Shown here: positions 51,058-60,974 of the stretch, one piece after another
Layout: each line of letters opens with the position of its first letter
Numbering within the stretch: the first letter of the stretch is position 1
Assembly: GCA_023409975.1 (NCBI GenBank)
Contig: JAEYQO010000121.1
Span: 30,151 to 94,150 of the forward strand
Reading direction: 5' to 3'
DNA length: 64,000 bases
DNA from: Bacteroidota bacterium
GTDB taxonomy: Bacteria > Bacteroidota > Bacteroidia > Chitinophagales > Chitinophagaceae
Translations under genes and position numbers: made by a program
The notes under the pieces: generated by a model
Seen by the model: only the letters and a program-made list of their open reading frames with translations
Told to the model about the DNA's origin: nothing
Databases searched by the model: none

Positions 51058-52362
51058 ATGGCCACCCCCAAAAAAACGGCTTCAAAAGCCACTAAAAACA
51101 GCAAGTCGGCTGCAACAGCCGGTAAGAAAGGAGCTACCACTAGCAGCGTGGCTTCCAGGAAAGTAGCAGCAGTAGCTAAAAAATCTCCTGCAAAAGCATC
51201 CGTGAAGCCCGCAAAGAAAGCTGCTTCACCAGTAAGGGCCAGTGGCGCAAAGAAAGTAGCTGCCAAACCGGTAAGTGCTGCAAAGGCAACGAAAGCTCCT
51301 GTGAAAAAAGCTTCTGTAGCTGCTAAAAAAGCAGTGGCAAATAAACTTACCAAAGCTGTAAAACCAGCTAAAAAAGCTTCTGTCACTAAAAAGGCTTCTG
51401 TTATTAAAAAGGGATCGGCAACACCAAAGAAATCGGCACCAGCTATTAAAGTACAAGCAAAAAATACCAAGACTGTGAATAAAAAGACCACGAAGACTGT
51501 TTCAGCTAAAGCGGCTCCCGCAAAAAAAGCTGCACCTAAGAAGGTGGCAACGCCTGCAAAAAAGGCTGCACCAAAGCCGGTTGCAACTAAAAAGGAAACT
51601 GCAAAGCCGATAACTAAGAAAGCAGCACCAGTGGCCAAAAAGGCAGAACCAGTTAAAAAGGCTGCTACCACTTCAACAACTGCTAAGAAAACTACATCTG
51701 CAAGTAAACCTGCAGCTAAGTCAACCGCAAAAGCATCGGTGAAACAAACAACCACGATCAAGCAACCGGTGAAGACGCCAGCAACCTCAGTAGTACCAAG
51801 CCCCGCAGCGAGGCCAGCCATTACGCGCAGCGCCATCCGCGAGGAAAAGAAGCCTAATGTCATCATCGCTCATCGTCGCCTGGAGAACAAGTCTAAGAAG
51901 ACAGAGGATTCCGGAAAAACAATGATCAATTATCAACCAGATTATACACGTTCAATTTTAGACCAACCAGTGGAACAGCAAGGACCAGTGTATCGCTATA
52001 GCGATGAAGAGCTGAATGAATTTAGGGAGCTGATCAACAGCAGACTTGAAGCAGCCAGAAAAGAGCTTAACTTCCTCCAGGGCCTGATTACCAGGAAGGA
52101 TGAAGCAGGTACAGAAGATACCGAAAACAGGTATATGAATATGGAAGACGGAAGCGGCGCCATGGAGCGCGAACAACTCGCTCAGCTGGCCAGCCGTCAG
52201 ATCCAGTTTATCAACCACCTGGAAAAAGCGCTCATGCGTATCGAGAACAAAACATATGGTATTTGCCGCGTAACCGGCAAGCTGATCGATAAAGCCAGAC
52301 TCCGCGCTGTACCTCACGCTACACTCAGCATCGAGGCTAAAAGTGCTATGTCTAAAAAATAA
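51058..52362 (+). CDS. TraR/DksA-like protein with histone-H1-like Lys/Ala tail
   Basis: 434 residues. Residues 1-265 are almost only Ala, Lys, Pro, Thr, Val and Ser, with many KKAA/AKKA/APKK repeats, like the tails of AlgP or histone H1. Residues about 300-434 are a TraR/DksA-type domain: coiled-coil (DEELNEFRELINSRLEAARKELNFLQGLI) and YGICRVTGKLIDKARLRAVPHATLSIEA. The usual zinc finger is missing three of four Cys (only one Cys is left). DksA-type proteins enter the RNA polymerase secondary channel; the tail would bind DNA. It starts 4 bp after ileS. Confidence 0.9.
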   Translation: MATPKKTASKATKNSKSAATAGKKGATTSSVASRKVAAVAKKSPAKASVKPAKKAASPVRASGAKKVAAKPVSAAKATKAPVKKASVAAKKAVANKLTKAVKPAKKASVTKKASVIKKGSATPKKSAPAIKVQAKNTKTVNKKTTKTVSAKAAPAKKAAPKKVATPAKKAAPKPVATKKETAKPITKKAAPVAKKAEPVKKAATTSTTAKKTTSASKPAAKSTAKASVKQTTTIKQPVKTPATSVVPSPAARPAITRSAIREEKKPNVIIAHRRLENKSKKTEDSGKTMINYQPDYTRSILDQPVEQQGPVYRYSDEELNEFRELINSRLEAARKELNFLQGLITRKDEAGTEDTENRYMNMEDGSGAMEREQLAQLASRQIQFINHLEKALMRIENKTYGICRVTGKLIDKARLRAVPHATLSIEAKSAMSKK

Positions 52363-52389
52363 TACTTATTAATTCTGATTACTACCAGT

Positions 52390-52418
52390 AAAGCCGCCTG
52401 AAAAGGTGGCTTTATTCT
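52390..52418 (+). terminator. Terminator after the DksA-like gene
   Basis: Stem AAAGCCGCCT/AGGTGGCTTT (one G-T), loop GAAA, then ATTCTTTT. Confidence 0.85.
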
Positions 52419-52479
52419 TTTCCGACAACGCGAAGTCCGCGCCAGATGATTTTTATTTTCCCAATTCATAATGTATTCC

Positions 52480-52525
52480 TATCTTCGCGGTCCCAAAAAA
52501 TCTACTCAAAAAGGAGGACGTAATC
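52480..52525 (+). promoter_or_regulatory. rpsA promoter and strong Shine-Dalgarno
   Basis: TATCTTCG at 52480-52487 fits TAnnTTTG with one change. AAGGAGG at 52511-52517 is a full-length Shine-Dalgarno 8 nt before the TTG at 52526. It is the only such motif at a good distance from a start codon in the window, and it sits in a short A-rich leader. Confidence 0.65.
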
Positions 52526-54424
52526 TTGGAAGAAAATCAATTAACGAACACTCAAAATCAGTCGCCTGAATCTGAAAACCAAAATCAGGACGTTCAGGTA
52601 GCTTCTGCTACAGCGAACGGTCACGTCGAAACTGCACATGATGATTTCGACTGGAGCGTAGACAAACGTAATGTTGCAACTTATCCCAGCGATAAGCGCG
52701 AACAACTCGAAAAGGTCTACGAAACTACCTTCAAGCAGGTGTCTGACTCAGAACTGCTGACAGGTACCATCGTTGGTATGACGAAAACCGACGTAATTGT
52801 AAACATCGGATTTAAGTCTGACGGACTTATCTCCATGAACGAATTCCGTGATCTGCCCGAAATCAAGATCGGCGACGAAGTGGAAGTGATGGTTGTCGAA
52901 AAAGAAGACCGTCATGGACATCTTCATCTTAGCCGTAAGATGGCTCGCGCAACACGCGCCTGGCAGCAAATCGTTGAGTTCTACAAAACTGGTGAAGTCG
53001 TTACCGGCACCATCACATCTAAGACCAAAGGCGGTCTTATCGTGGATGTTCGTGGTCTCGAAACATTCCTTCCCGGTTCTCAGATCGACGTTAAACCAGT
53101 TACTGATTACGATCAGTATGTCGGTAAGACAATGGACTTCAAGGTTGTTAAGATCAATGAAGCCATCAGAAATGCCGTCGTATCTCACAAAGCGCTTATC
53201 GAAAGCGATATCGAACAACAACGCAGCGTGATCATCGGCCAACTCGAAAAAGGTCAGGTACTGGAAGGTACCGTGAAGAATGTAACCGACTTCGGTGCGT
53301 TCATCGACCTGGGTGGTGTAGATGGCCTGCTTTATATCACAGATATTAGCTGGGGCCGCGTATCTCATCCAAGCGAAGTCCTGGAAAATGGCCAGAAGCT
53401 CAACGTCGTTGTGCTTGACTTCGACGATGAGAAGAAGCGTATCAGCCTGGGTCTGAAACAACTGACGCCTCATCCTTGGGATAGCCTGCCTGAAGATATC
53501 ACGGAAGGTGCAAAGGTGAAAGGTAAGATCGTAAACATCGAAGACTACGGTGCATTCCTCGAAATCCTCCCCGGAGTCGAAGGTCTGGTGCACGTATCTG
53601 AAATCACCTGGTCTTCCCAGCCAATCAATGCGAAGGAGTTCTTCAAAATGGGCGATGAATACGAAGCTATCGTCGTTACACTCGATAAAGACGAGCGTAA
53701 GATGAGCCTCTCTATCAAACAACTCACCGAAGATCCATGGGAAACTATCGAGAATAAATTCCCAATGGATAGCCGTCACAAAGGTGTCGTAAAGAATATC
53801 ACTCCTTATGGCGTATTCGTTGAGCTGGAAACAGGAATCGGCGGTATGATCCACATCAGCGACCTGAGCTGGATCAAACGCTATAACCACCCAAGTGAAT
53901 TCACCAAAGTAGGTGAAGATATCGAAGTGGTTATTCTCAGCATCGATAAAGAGAATCGCAAACTGGCACTGGGCCATAAACAACTTGAAGAAGATCCCTG
54001 GAATACTTTCGAAACTGTGTTCCCCATCGGATCTCTGCACGAAGGCCACGTTACACGCAAAGATGAAAAGGGTGCTACAGTTCAACTGCAGTACGGACTT
54101 GAAGCCTTTGCGCCTGCCCGTCACCTCCGCAAGGAAGATGGCGGTACAGTAGAAGCTGACGAAACGCTGCCTTTCATGATCATCGAATTCGACCGCAATG
54201 ACAAACGTATCATGGCTTCTCACAGCCGGGTATGGGAACAAAACAAAGCGGAAGAGAAAGATGCAGCACGCAAAGCAGCAAAGGCTGATGACGAAAGCAC
54301 TAAGAAAGCTGTGAAAAATGTTCAGAGCAAGGTTGAAAAACCAACTCTTGGTGACCTCGACGCATTGGCCGCGCTGAAGGACAAGCTGAAGAAAGCAGAA
54401 GATGAAGCTGGTAACAAACAGTAA
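52526..54424 (+). CDS. rpsA: 30S ribosomal protein S1
   Basis: 632 residues. Six S1 RNA-binding repeats from about residue 75 to 560 (e.g. GTIVGMTKTDVIVNIGFKSDGLI, GTVKNVTDFGAFIDLGGVDGLLYITDISWG, GKIVNIEDYGAFLEILPGVEGLVHVSEITWS, GVVKNITPYGVFVELETGIGGMIHISDLSW), then a charged Lys/Glu/Ala-rich C-terminus. Binds mRNA at the 30S platform to help initiation, particularly relevant in a phylum with little Shine-Dalgarno use. The frame has no ATG near the expected start; TTG at 52526 with a perfect Shine-Dalgarno is chosen. A strong terminator follows. Confidence 0.96.
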   Translation: MEENQLTNTQNQSPESENQNQDVQVASATANGHVETAHDDFDWSVDKRNVATYPSDKREQLEKVYETTFKQVSDSELLTGTIVGMTKTDVIVNIGFKSDGLISMNEFRDLPEIKIGDEVEVMVVEKEDRHGHLHLSRKMARATRAWQQIVEFYKTGEVVTGTITSKTKGGLIVDVRGLETFLPGSQIDVKPVTDYDQYVGKTMDFKVVKINEAIRNAVVSHKALIESDIEQQRSVIIGQLEKGQVLEGTVKNVTDFGAFIDLGGVDGLLYITDISWGRVSHPSEVLENGQKLNVVVLDFDDEKKRISLGLKQLTPHPWDSLPEDITEGAKVKGKIVNIEDYGAFLEILPGVEGLVHVSEITWSSQPINAKEFFKMGDEYEAIVVTLDKDERKMSLSIKQLTEDPWETIENKFPMDSRHKGVVKNITPYGVFVELETGIGGMIHISDLSWIKRYNHPSEFTKVGEDIEVVILSIDKENRKLALGHKQLEEDPWNTFETVFPIGSLHEGHVTRKDEKGATVQLQYGLEAFAPARHLRKEDGGTVEADETLPFMIIEFDRNDKRIMASHSRVWEQNKAEEKDAARKAAKADDESTKKAVKNVQSKVEKPTLGDLDALAALKDKLKKAEDEAGNKQ

Positions 54425-54442
54425 GTCTACTATATGAATTTA

Positions 54443-54471
54443 AAAAAGCCATCCTTAAGGGTGGCTTTTTT
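54443..54471 (+). terminator. rpsA terminator
   Basis: Stem AAAAAGCCATCC/GGGTGGCTTTTT (one G-T), loop of 4-5 nt, T run. Confidence 0.9.
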
Positions 54472-54561
54472 AATGCCCTCCTGTCCGGGAAAACAATACA
54501 CTTCCTGGTTTTTCCGTAATTTGTCTTGCAGTTTAGTCTGCCTCCAAAGCTGTTCAGCCAT

Positions 54562-57500
54562 ATGATAACAGGAAAACCTGTCAGATACCTATTCTTACTC
54601 TGCCTGTTTTTAAGACCACTAACAGTATGGTCCCAGGCCACTGAATTCGACTACGCCCTGGAAATCCGTGATCTTAAGATCCCAACCACGGAAAATGCAC
54701 AGTTCTTCATCGATAGTCTTCGTCAGAACAATCCTGAAAACACACCTGTAGATGTTATCGTTCAGTTCTATCAGATACCCGACGAAGCCCAAAGAACTTC
54801 AGTGATCAATAGCGGTATTAAGTTAAAGGATTACATACCCAACAGAGCTTATTCCGCACTTATCGTTTTCCCTCTTCAGGCTTTCGATTGCTCCCTCTCG
54901 GGCATTAGAAGCATTATTCCCATTCAGCCCCAATGGAAAATCCTGGATCCTTTAACTGGTAAGCTCGACTCCAGCAGTAGCAGTCAGGTAAAGGTTCAGG
55001 TTTCTTTCGTCGGTGAAGCAGATATTAACAAGGTCGAAGAAGCGGTGAGAGAGGCCGGAGGTTCGATCACAGACCGGAAGTTCGCTCTGCTCAACACTTT
55101 CGAAGTATCGATTCCCGCGAATCAGGTAAAACAACTGGCACGTTCACCCTATGTTAAATCGATTCAGTCCGCCGGTCGGGACCAGAATCTGAATGACGAT
55201 GAACGGGGTGCCACAGGTTCCGCAGGTTATAATTCAGATTTGGCCGCTGCGGGTACCCGCCTCACAGGACTTGGCGTCACTATCGGTATTGGTGATAACT
55301 CAACTGGTCAGTTTCACGTTGATACAAGGGACAGGGTCCTCAACTTCAATCCCGCGCCCCCTCAGGAACATGGGGTGCATGTTACAGGAACCGTAACAGG
55401 AAAGGGTATTCTTAATCCAAGATACAGAGGTATGGCTCCCGATGCCGATATCCTCGGTCATTTCTTCAACCTTGTCTGGGCACAGACCGGGGCCATGTAT
55501 CAAAACTATAACATGACCCTCACTAACAATTCCTACGCCGCCTTCCAGATGGATTCCGCTTACGCAGGTAAGTACGATCAGTATTCCCGGATGCTGGATC
55601 AGTTGTCAAGGGATTATGACGAGGTATTGCACGTGTTTGCCAACGGTAATGACGGCAATGCACATTACCCTCCTTATCCTCAGGGCTATCGCACCGTCGT
55701 TGGTGCCTACCAGGCTGCCAAGAACGTTCTGAATGTAAGCACCAAGTTCAAGAATTTCGGTCATCACCCGGGAGGCTCAAAAGGCCCCACCAGAGATGGC
55801 CGTATCAAACCGGAAGTGGTGGCGTTTGGGAAGGATGTCTATTCAACGAAACTTTTCGACGATTACCGGATCGAAAGCGGAACCAGCATGGCGGCACCTG
55901 CAGTGACAGGTGCCGCTGCTCTTTTAGCCGAACGGTATAAGAAGATATATGCAAAGAATGCTACGGCTGCTCTCCTGAAAACCTTGATCATGAACGGCGC
56001 GCAGGATCTGGACCATCCCGGTCCTGATTTTGTAAATGGCTTTGGCTTCGTAGATATCAGGCGGTCCCTGCAAATGCTCAATAATGAACAGTTCATAGAA
56101 GCCAGTATCAGTCATCAGGCTAGTCTGAGTTATCAGCTTCAGGTACCACCAGGCACTCGCCAGCTAAAGGTTATGCTCTATTGGCCGGATGCTCCTGCCG
56201 ACCCCATCGCCTCAAAGACTCTGGTCAATAATCTCGACATTGAGGTCCTCGATCCCAGTGCTGCGCTACGCTTGCCGTTAGTTCCGAATCCAGACCCGGC
56301 TCAGGTCACCAATCCCGCAGCAGAATCGGTGGATGATCGGAATAATGTTGAGCAGGTAGTAATTGATCATCCCACTGCAGGTAATTATGAGATTCGTGTG
56401 AAAGGAACACAGGTGCCTGCTGGTTTTCAGTATTATGTCATCTCCTGGGATTTTGTTCCGGACAGTATCCGGATCAATTACCCGGTCGCAGGTGTTCCAC
56501 TCCCCGCAAATGATACCGCCCGTATCTACTGGTTCGTCCCCGGCAGTACAAATAGCTTCCATCTGCAATACACGCTCGACGGTACCAACTGGATCACAAT
56601 CGATAATAATGTCCCTGCAGAAAGCAGAACCTATAGATGGGACCTGCCAAACATCAGCAGTCACGAGGCACAACTGCGTATCCTTGAGAATAATTCAAAT
56701 AGGTCAGCGACCACTGGTGCTTTTGTGATCAATCCCCAGCCTCAGCTTCAGCTGGCCAGCATACAATGCCCCGGTTATATCAATTTCGAATGGAATGCGG
56801 TTCCTGGTGCCACCGCCTATATTGTTTTTAAGAAGGAAGGTCCTGAGCTCGTACCGAAGGATACCGTCACGACTACTAATCATGTATTCTCCGGACTGGA
56901 CCCCGACAGTGTTTACTATGTTGCGGTACGACCGCTCATACAGGGAGAACCAGGATATATTAGCAACGCACTGATACGCCAACCACTGGATGGTAATTGT
57001 AGCAGTGCATTCTCCGACGGTGATCTTGTTCTGGAAGAAATGGTCGTGCCTTCATCAGGTAGAAAGTTCACCTCCTCTGAACTCACCAGTAATGAATCGG
57101 TCCGGCTAACGATCCGAAATCGTGGCACCATCGATATTACCTCTTTTAACCTGGAAACACATCTGAATAATACCAACTGGTTCTCCCAACTCATCAACAG
57201 AAATGTTTTACCGGGCGATACAATTCAGGTGGAATTATCGGGATTAGATCTGAGTGACACAATTCATTACCTGGTCGAAGCATATATTGAACCTGTTGGA
57301 TCCACCGACCCTGCTCCACAGAACAATACAGCAACAGCCCTCATTCGGCATATCTCCAATCCTCCGGTGGACTTACACGGGGTTTTTCATGAATCCTTTG
57401 ACTGGACACACCTCGGGGAGCTGACTACAGACTTTATCGGCGTTGATAGCGCCGGTTACTGGGATTTCTTCAATAGTAGCGATTCCGGTAGGCTTCGCAC

Positions 57501-59568
57501 ATATGTTTCAAGCGATATTGTTATCGACTCCAACTCCGCCAGCCTAGACCTGTTATATAGTCTCCCGCTAAATCAGAACTATCTCACCGGCACTTTCAAC
57601 CTGAATGCCTATGATACTGCCAATACGGAAACCCGGCTCGAGTTTCAATATAAGCTTCACGGACGCCCTAAAGCTGAGGAAGGGAACGATGTCTGGGTCC
57701 GCGGTTCAGACCAGGATAGCTGGGTCAGGATTTACCAGGTTGATACAGCTGCTCCCAAAGGACAGGTGATGCACACTGGATCGCTTCCTGTAACCACAAC
57801 GCTGCTCCAGGCTGGTCAAAACTTCAGTAGTTCCTTTCAGGTAAGGTTGGGTCAGAACGACACTTCTGCAATCGCAGCACCAGACTACGGGAATGGCTTG
57901 ACGATCGATAATTTCTGCCTTTATAGCGTTAAGAACGATGTGCAACTGGTTGAGGTGCTGGCCCCCGGTCGGTTCCTCTGCGGGAGCTCCAATAATCTCC
58001 TCCCTGCTGTACTTGTATACAATAGCGATAATCTTCCACAGCACAACGTGCAGGTATTCTATCGGTATAACAATGGTTCCATTCAAACCGGAACGATTGA
58101 CACCCTGCTTCCCAAGGATACCGTCGTGTTCTCGTTTCAGCAATCGGTCAATTTATCTGCTTCCGGATACCATCAGCTCGACTTCTGGCTGTCGGCTGCG
58201 GGTGATTCCTATCTGCTGAATGACAGCATCATGAACTATCAGGTAAGAGTACAACCGCTGGTTGCAGACTTCCCTTACCTTGAGAATTTCGAATCCGGCG
58301 ATGGTGTATGGTATACAGGGGGAACCAACAGCTCCTGGGAATGGGGCTCTCCCTCCGGCTCACAGATCAACCGCTCCGCAAGTGGCACAAAAGCCTGGGT
58401 AACCAATCTCTCCGGGACCTATAACGACCAGGAACGCTCCTGGCTCTACAGTCCTTGCATAGACATTGCGGCACTCGAGTCACCCATGCTCAGTTTCAGC
58501 CTCGCCATGGATATCGAAAATTGTGGTGATGAGCTTTGCGACCTGGCAAGGCTGGAATATTCATTCGATGGTGGCCCATGGAATACGCTCGGCAAAAAAG
58601 GGGAAGGTTATAACTGGTATGGCGACCATGAGGTCTGGAACAGGCAGGATGCCAGTCGTTGGAGGGTTGCATCCATTGCTATACCAAAGGAAGGCTCCGT
58701 TCTCCGCTTACGGTTTGCCTTCATCTCCGATCCCGCTGCAGCTAGAGAGGGTATCGCTATTGATGATATTCACATTTACGACTACGATTATCCTATCTAT
58801 GATGGTCATTCTACCGAGGTCTCCGTCACTCCGGCAGTTACCGGCTGGACCGATTTAATAGCAGACAACGCATTGACGGGTTCGATAAATTCCTGGGGAC
58901 AGTCGTCTGGGTCTGTTTCAGCAATTCTTTATAAACGTAATGAGTTGCTACACCCGGTAGTCCAGCAGTATGTCCTACCGAGGAGTTACGCATTGAAGAG
59001 TACTTCCTCACCGGCTGATAGCTTCACGTTAAGATGGTATCTGCCCGACGAAGAAGTGGAAGCGTTATTGAACGATCAGCAGTGCGATACCTGCCACAGA
59101 CCCGTAGATGTCTACCGGATGGATATCACGGTCTATGAAGATCCCGACCCGTCTAAAGAAAATGGCTCGCTGATCGACAATGTTAATGGTGTGTACACGA
59201 GGGTTCCCTCATCAGAAATCAATTGGGTTCCCTACGATAAAGGTTATTATGCCGAGCTCCATTCGGCTGGTACCTCCGAATACTGGTTCAATCTGAAAAC
59301 GCCTTTGGGTCGGCTTTCGCCACTGGTTCTGTATCCCAATCCTATAGTTGATGATCTGCTCTTTTTGCTGTGGGATGGGGCAGAAGGGGAGGAGCTGCAG
59401 TTTCAGATGAAAGACCTGCTAGGCAGGGTAGTTTACTCAGCCAGTGCCAAAGGCACTGGCTCAGACACAAGGCTCGTGTTCCAACTGCCGCAACTGGCCC
59501 CGGCTATGTATATCGGACAGTTCACCATCGGCGGTGTGCTACACGAAGTAAAACTGGTTGTACGCTGA
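54562..59568 (+). CDS. Secreted subtilase (S8) with type IX sorting domain
   Basis: 1668 residues from ATG 54562 (signal peptide YLFLLCLFLRPLTVWSQ); ATG 54526 would add 12. An N-terminal inhibitor-like prosegment (about 25-210), then the S8 catalytic domain with D245 (IGIGDNSTG, in place of the common DTG), H270 (EHGVHVTG) and S442 (GTSMAAP). It is followed by beta-sandwich P-proprotein/Fn3/MAM-like domains (about 540-1580) and a type A T9SS C-terminal domain (LYPNPIVDDLLFLL to the end, about 75 residues). Predicted to be exported through the type IX system and anchored or released at the surface. It abuts the next gene tail to tail. Confidence 0.93.
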   Translation: MITGKPVRYLFLLCLFLRPLTVWSQATEFDYALEIRDLKIPTTENAQFFIDSLRQNNPENTPVDVIVQFYQIPDEAQRTSVINSGIKLKDYIPNRAYSALIVFPLQAFDCSLSGIRSIIPIQPQWKILDPLTGKLDSSSSSQVKVQVSFVGEADINKVEEAVREAGGSITDRKFALLNTFEVSIPANQVKQLARSPYVKSIQSAGRDQNLNDDERGATGSAGYNSDLAAAGTRLTGLGVTIGIGDNSTGQFHVDTRDRVLNFNPAPPQEHGVHVTGTVTGKGILNPRYRGMAPDADILGHFFNLVWAQTGAMYQNYNMTLTNNSYAAFQMDSAYAGKYDQYSRMLDQLSRDYDEVLHVFANGNDGNAHYPPYPQGYRTVVGAYQAAKNVLNVSTKFKNFGHHPGGSKGPTRDGRIKPEVVAFGKDVYSTKLFDDYRIESGTSMAAPAVTGAAALLAERYKKIYAKNATAALLKTLIMNGAQDLDHPGPDFVNGFGFVDIRRSLQMLNNEQFIEASISHQASLSYQLQVPPGTRQLKVMLYWPDAPADPIASKTLVNNLDIEVLDPSAALRLPLVPNPDPAQVTNPAAESVDDRNNVEQVVIDHPTAGNYEIRVKGTQVPAGFQYYVISWDFVPDSIRINYPVAGVPLPANDTARIYWFVPGSTNSFHLQYTLDGTNWITIDNNVPAESRTYRWDLPNISSHEAQLRILENNSNRSATTGAFVINPQPQLQLASIQCPGYINFEWNAVPGATAYIVFKKEGPELVPKDTVTTTNHVFSGLDPDSVYYVAVRPLIQGEPGYISNALIRQPLDGNCSSAFSDGDLVLEEMVVPSSGRKFTSSELTSNESVRLTIRNRGTIDITSFNLETHLNNTNWFSQLINRNVLPGDTIQVELSGLDLSDTIHYLVEAYIEPVGSTDPAPQNNTATALIRHISNPPVDLHGVFHESFDWTHLGELTTDFIGVDSAGYWDFFNSSDSGRLRTYVSSDIVIDSNSASLDLLYSLPLNQNYLTGTFNLNAYDTANTETRLEFQYKLHGRPKAEEGNDVWVRGSDQDSWVRIYQVDTAAPKGQVMHTGSLPVTTTLLQAGQNFSSSFQVRLGQNDTSAIAAPDYGNGLTIDNFCLYSVKNDVQLVEVLAPGRFLCGSSNNLLPAVLVYNSDNLPQHNVQVFYRYNNGSIQTGTIDTLLPKDTVVFSFQQSVNLSASGYHQLDFWLSAAGDSYLLNDSIMNYQVRVQPLVADFPYLENFESGDGVWYTGGTNSSWEWGSPSGSQINRSASGTKAWVTNLSGTYNDQERSWLYSPCIDIAALESPMLSFSLAMDIENCGDELCDLARLEYSFDGGPWNTLGKKGEGYNWYGDHEVWNRQDASRWRVASIAIPKEGSVLRLRFAFISDPAAAREGIAIDDIHIYDYDYPIYDGHSTEVSVTPAVTGWTDLIADNALTGSINSWGQSSGSVSAILYKRNELLHPVVQQYVLPRSYALKSTSSPADSFTLRWYLPDEEVEALLNDQQCDTCHRPVDVYRMDITVYEDPDPSKENGSLIDNVNGVYTRVPSSEINWVPYDKGYYAELHSAGTSEYWFNLKTPLGRLSPLVLYPNPIVDDLLFLLWDGAEGEELQFQMKDLLGRVVYSASAKGTGSDTRLVFQLPQLAPAMYIGQFTIGGVLHEVKLVVR

Positions 59569-60825
59569 TTACCTGTTCAGAAGAATTTTGGCGTAGAAGG
59601 AGGGCTTCCTGAGTTGATCCCGCAGGTCCAGGTCAGTAAACATGCAACTGATGGTCTTGCTGAGGGATGGACTCTTATGGGCCTTGTTCACCACAAAGTT
59701 GAATAACCAGGGGAACCTGCAGAGTCGCTGTAGGGTCGCACTGATCCGCAACTCGTCACCAATCCTCTTGTACAGCACATCGTCGTAATGCTCCTTCAGA
59801 TATTCAGCATCGAACCGGTCAGCCTGCAGCCCGCTTTCAATGGCTTCAGCAGCAAGCATTCCACTATAGAGGGCATTCCCGATCCCTTCTCCGGAGAAAG
59901 GATCGATCAGACTGGCTGCATCTCCGGTCAGGACGAAGTGGTCACCCGAAACCGGAAGCTTCTCCATACCCATCGGTAAACCCCATCCTTGGATCTTACC
60001 GATCAGCCGGGCATTCCTGAACCGGTGACTGATGGAGGGATTCTGCTCGATGGCCTTTAGCATCTGCTCCCGCAAATTGATCTTCTTCCTGCGGATCTGA
60101 TCAGAGAGTATGCCAACACCCACATTCGCCTTCCCGTTGGGCAAAGGAAATATCCAGAAATACCCGGGCAGTATCTCTGGCAGAAAATGCAGTTCAATAA
60201 AGTTCTGCTGATGCATCCCCTCTACACCTTCATAATACGCCCGAAGGCCAACAGCATAAGCCTTCGCGTTGGCATGATCGCTCAGCATGGTCTTCCTGAC
60301 GATTCCCTTATCTCCATCTGCACCCACCAAAACAGGGGCTTCCACTACATAATCCCTGCCGTCCTGTTGAAAGAAAACCCGAACCCCATTTTCGGTACGT
60401 TCAATCTTTTTGACTGAACTGTTCTGGTAAACAGAAGCATAATCAGGATCCAGTTTGCTGAATAGGAAGTTGTCAAAAATGAGTCGGGGAGTGGTCCATC
60501 CAGGTGCCAGTTCCCCCGGCCTCAGATTGCTGCCGAAAGGCACGTCCAGCGCTTTCCCATTAGGTGCCACAAAGACGATTCCATGGCTGGGCGTGAATTT
60601 ATCTGCCTGCAAAAAGACTTCCTGTAGCCACTCGGGTTGGGCCTTGCGCAATACAAAAGCCGTCTTACCGCTGCAGGCATCACCGCAGACTTTGTCTCTC
60701 GGAAATGTTTCTTTTTCGAGTATGATATGTGGGATTCCCGCCTTGGAAAGATAGATCGAAGTGCCGCATCCTGCTGGTCCTGCACCAATGATCACTGCGG
60801 AAGTCTTTAGCAAACTGGGTTCCAT
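59569..60825 (-). CDS. Geranylgeranyl reductase-family FAD oxidoreductase
   Basis: 418 residues. N-terminal FAD motif GAGPAGCGTSIYLSKAG (12-28) and KVCGDACSG, then a conserved DGDKGIVRK segment and the family motif GDAASLIDPFSGEGIGNALYSGMLAAEAI (about 295-323). The family reduces isoprenoid double bonds or acts on similar hydrophobic substrates; which one is not clear. Its stop codon lies directly beside that of the subtilase gene (0 bp gap). Confidence 0.87.
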   Translation of the reverse strand: MEPSLLKTSAVIIGAGPAGCGTSIYLSKAGIPHIILEKETFPRDKVCGDACSGKTAFVLRKAQPEWLQEVFLQADKFTPSHGIVFVAPNGKALDVPFGSNLRPGELAPGWTTPRLIFDNFLFSKLDPDYASVYQNSSVKKIERTENGVRVFFQQDGRDYVVEAPVLVGADGDKGIVRKTMLSDHANAKAYAVGLRAYYEGVEGMHQQNFIELHFLPEILPGYFWIFPLPNGKANVGVGILSDQIRRKKINLREQMLKAIEQNPSISHRFRNARLIGKIQGWGLPMGMEKLPVSGDHFVLTGDAASLIDPFSGEGIGNALYSGMLAAEAIESGLQADRFDAEYLKEHYDDVLYKRIGDELRISATLQRLCRFPWLFNFVVNKAHKSPSLSKTISCMFTDLDLRDQLRKPSFYAKILLNR

Positions 60826-60974
60826 TGGCGATAAAAATAAGTAGAAGCAGCATTTAAACCTATTGAATTCTTAAACCAGTACCTCCTTTCCTGGTCGGAC
60901 TGCTGGCGCCCGGCAATGCGGACATAAGCCTGCTGCGGACGACTGCCCCGGTTTTGTCATATTTTTACACCCTC

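Noticed and set aside
51033..51866. 277-codon antisense frame over the Lys/Ala-rich tail
   Set aside because: It is the complement of AAR/GCN repeats and yields an Ala/Phe/Val low-complexity sequence; S1- and DksA-type genes on the + strand explain the region.
52748..54241. 497-codon open frame antisense to rpsA
   Set aside because: It mirrors the codon bias of rpsA, has no plausible start context and encodes a Phe/His-rich sequence with no family features.
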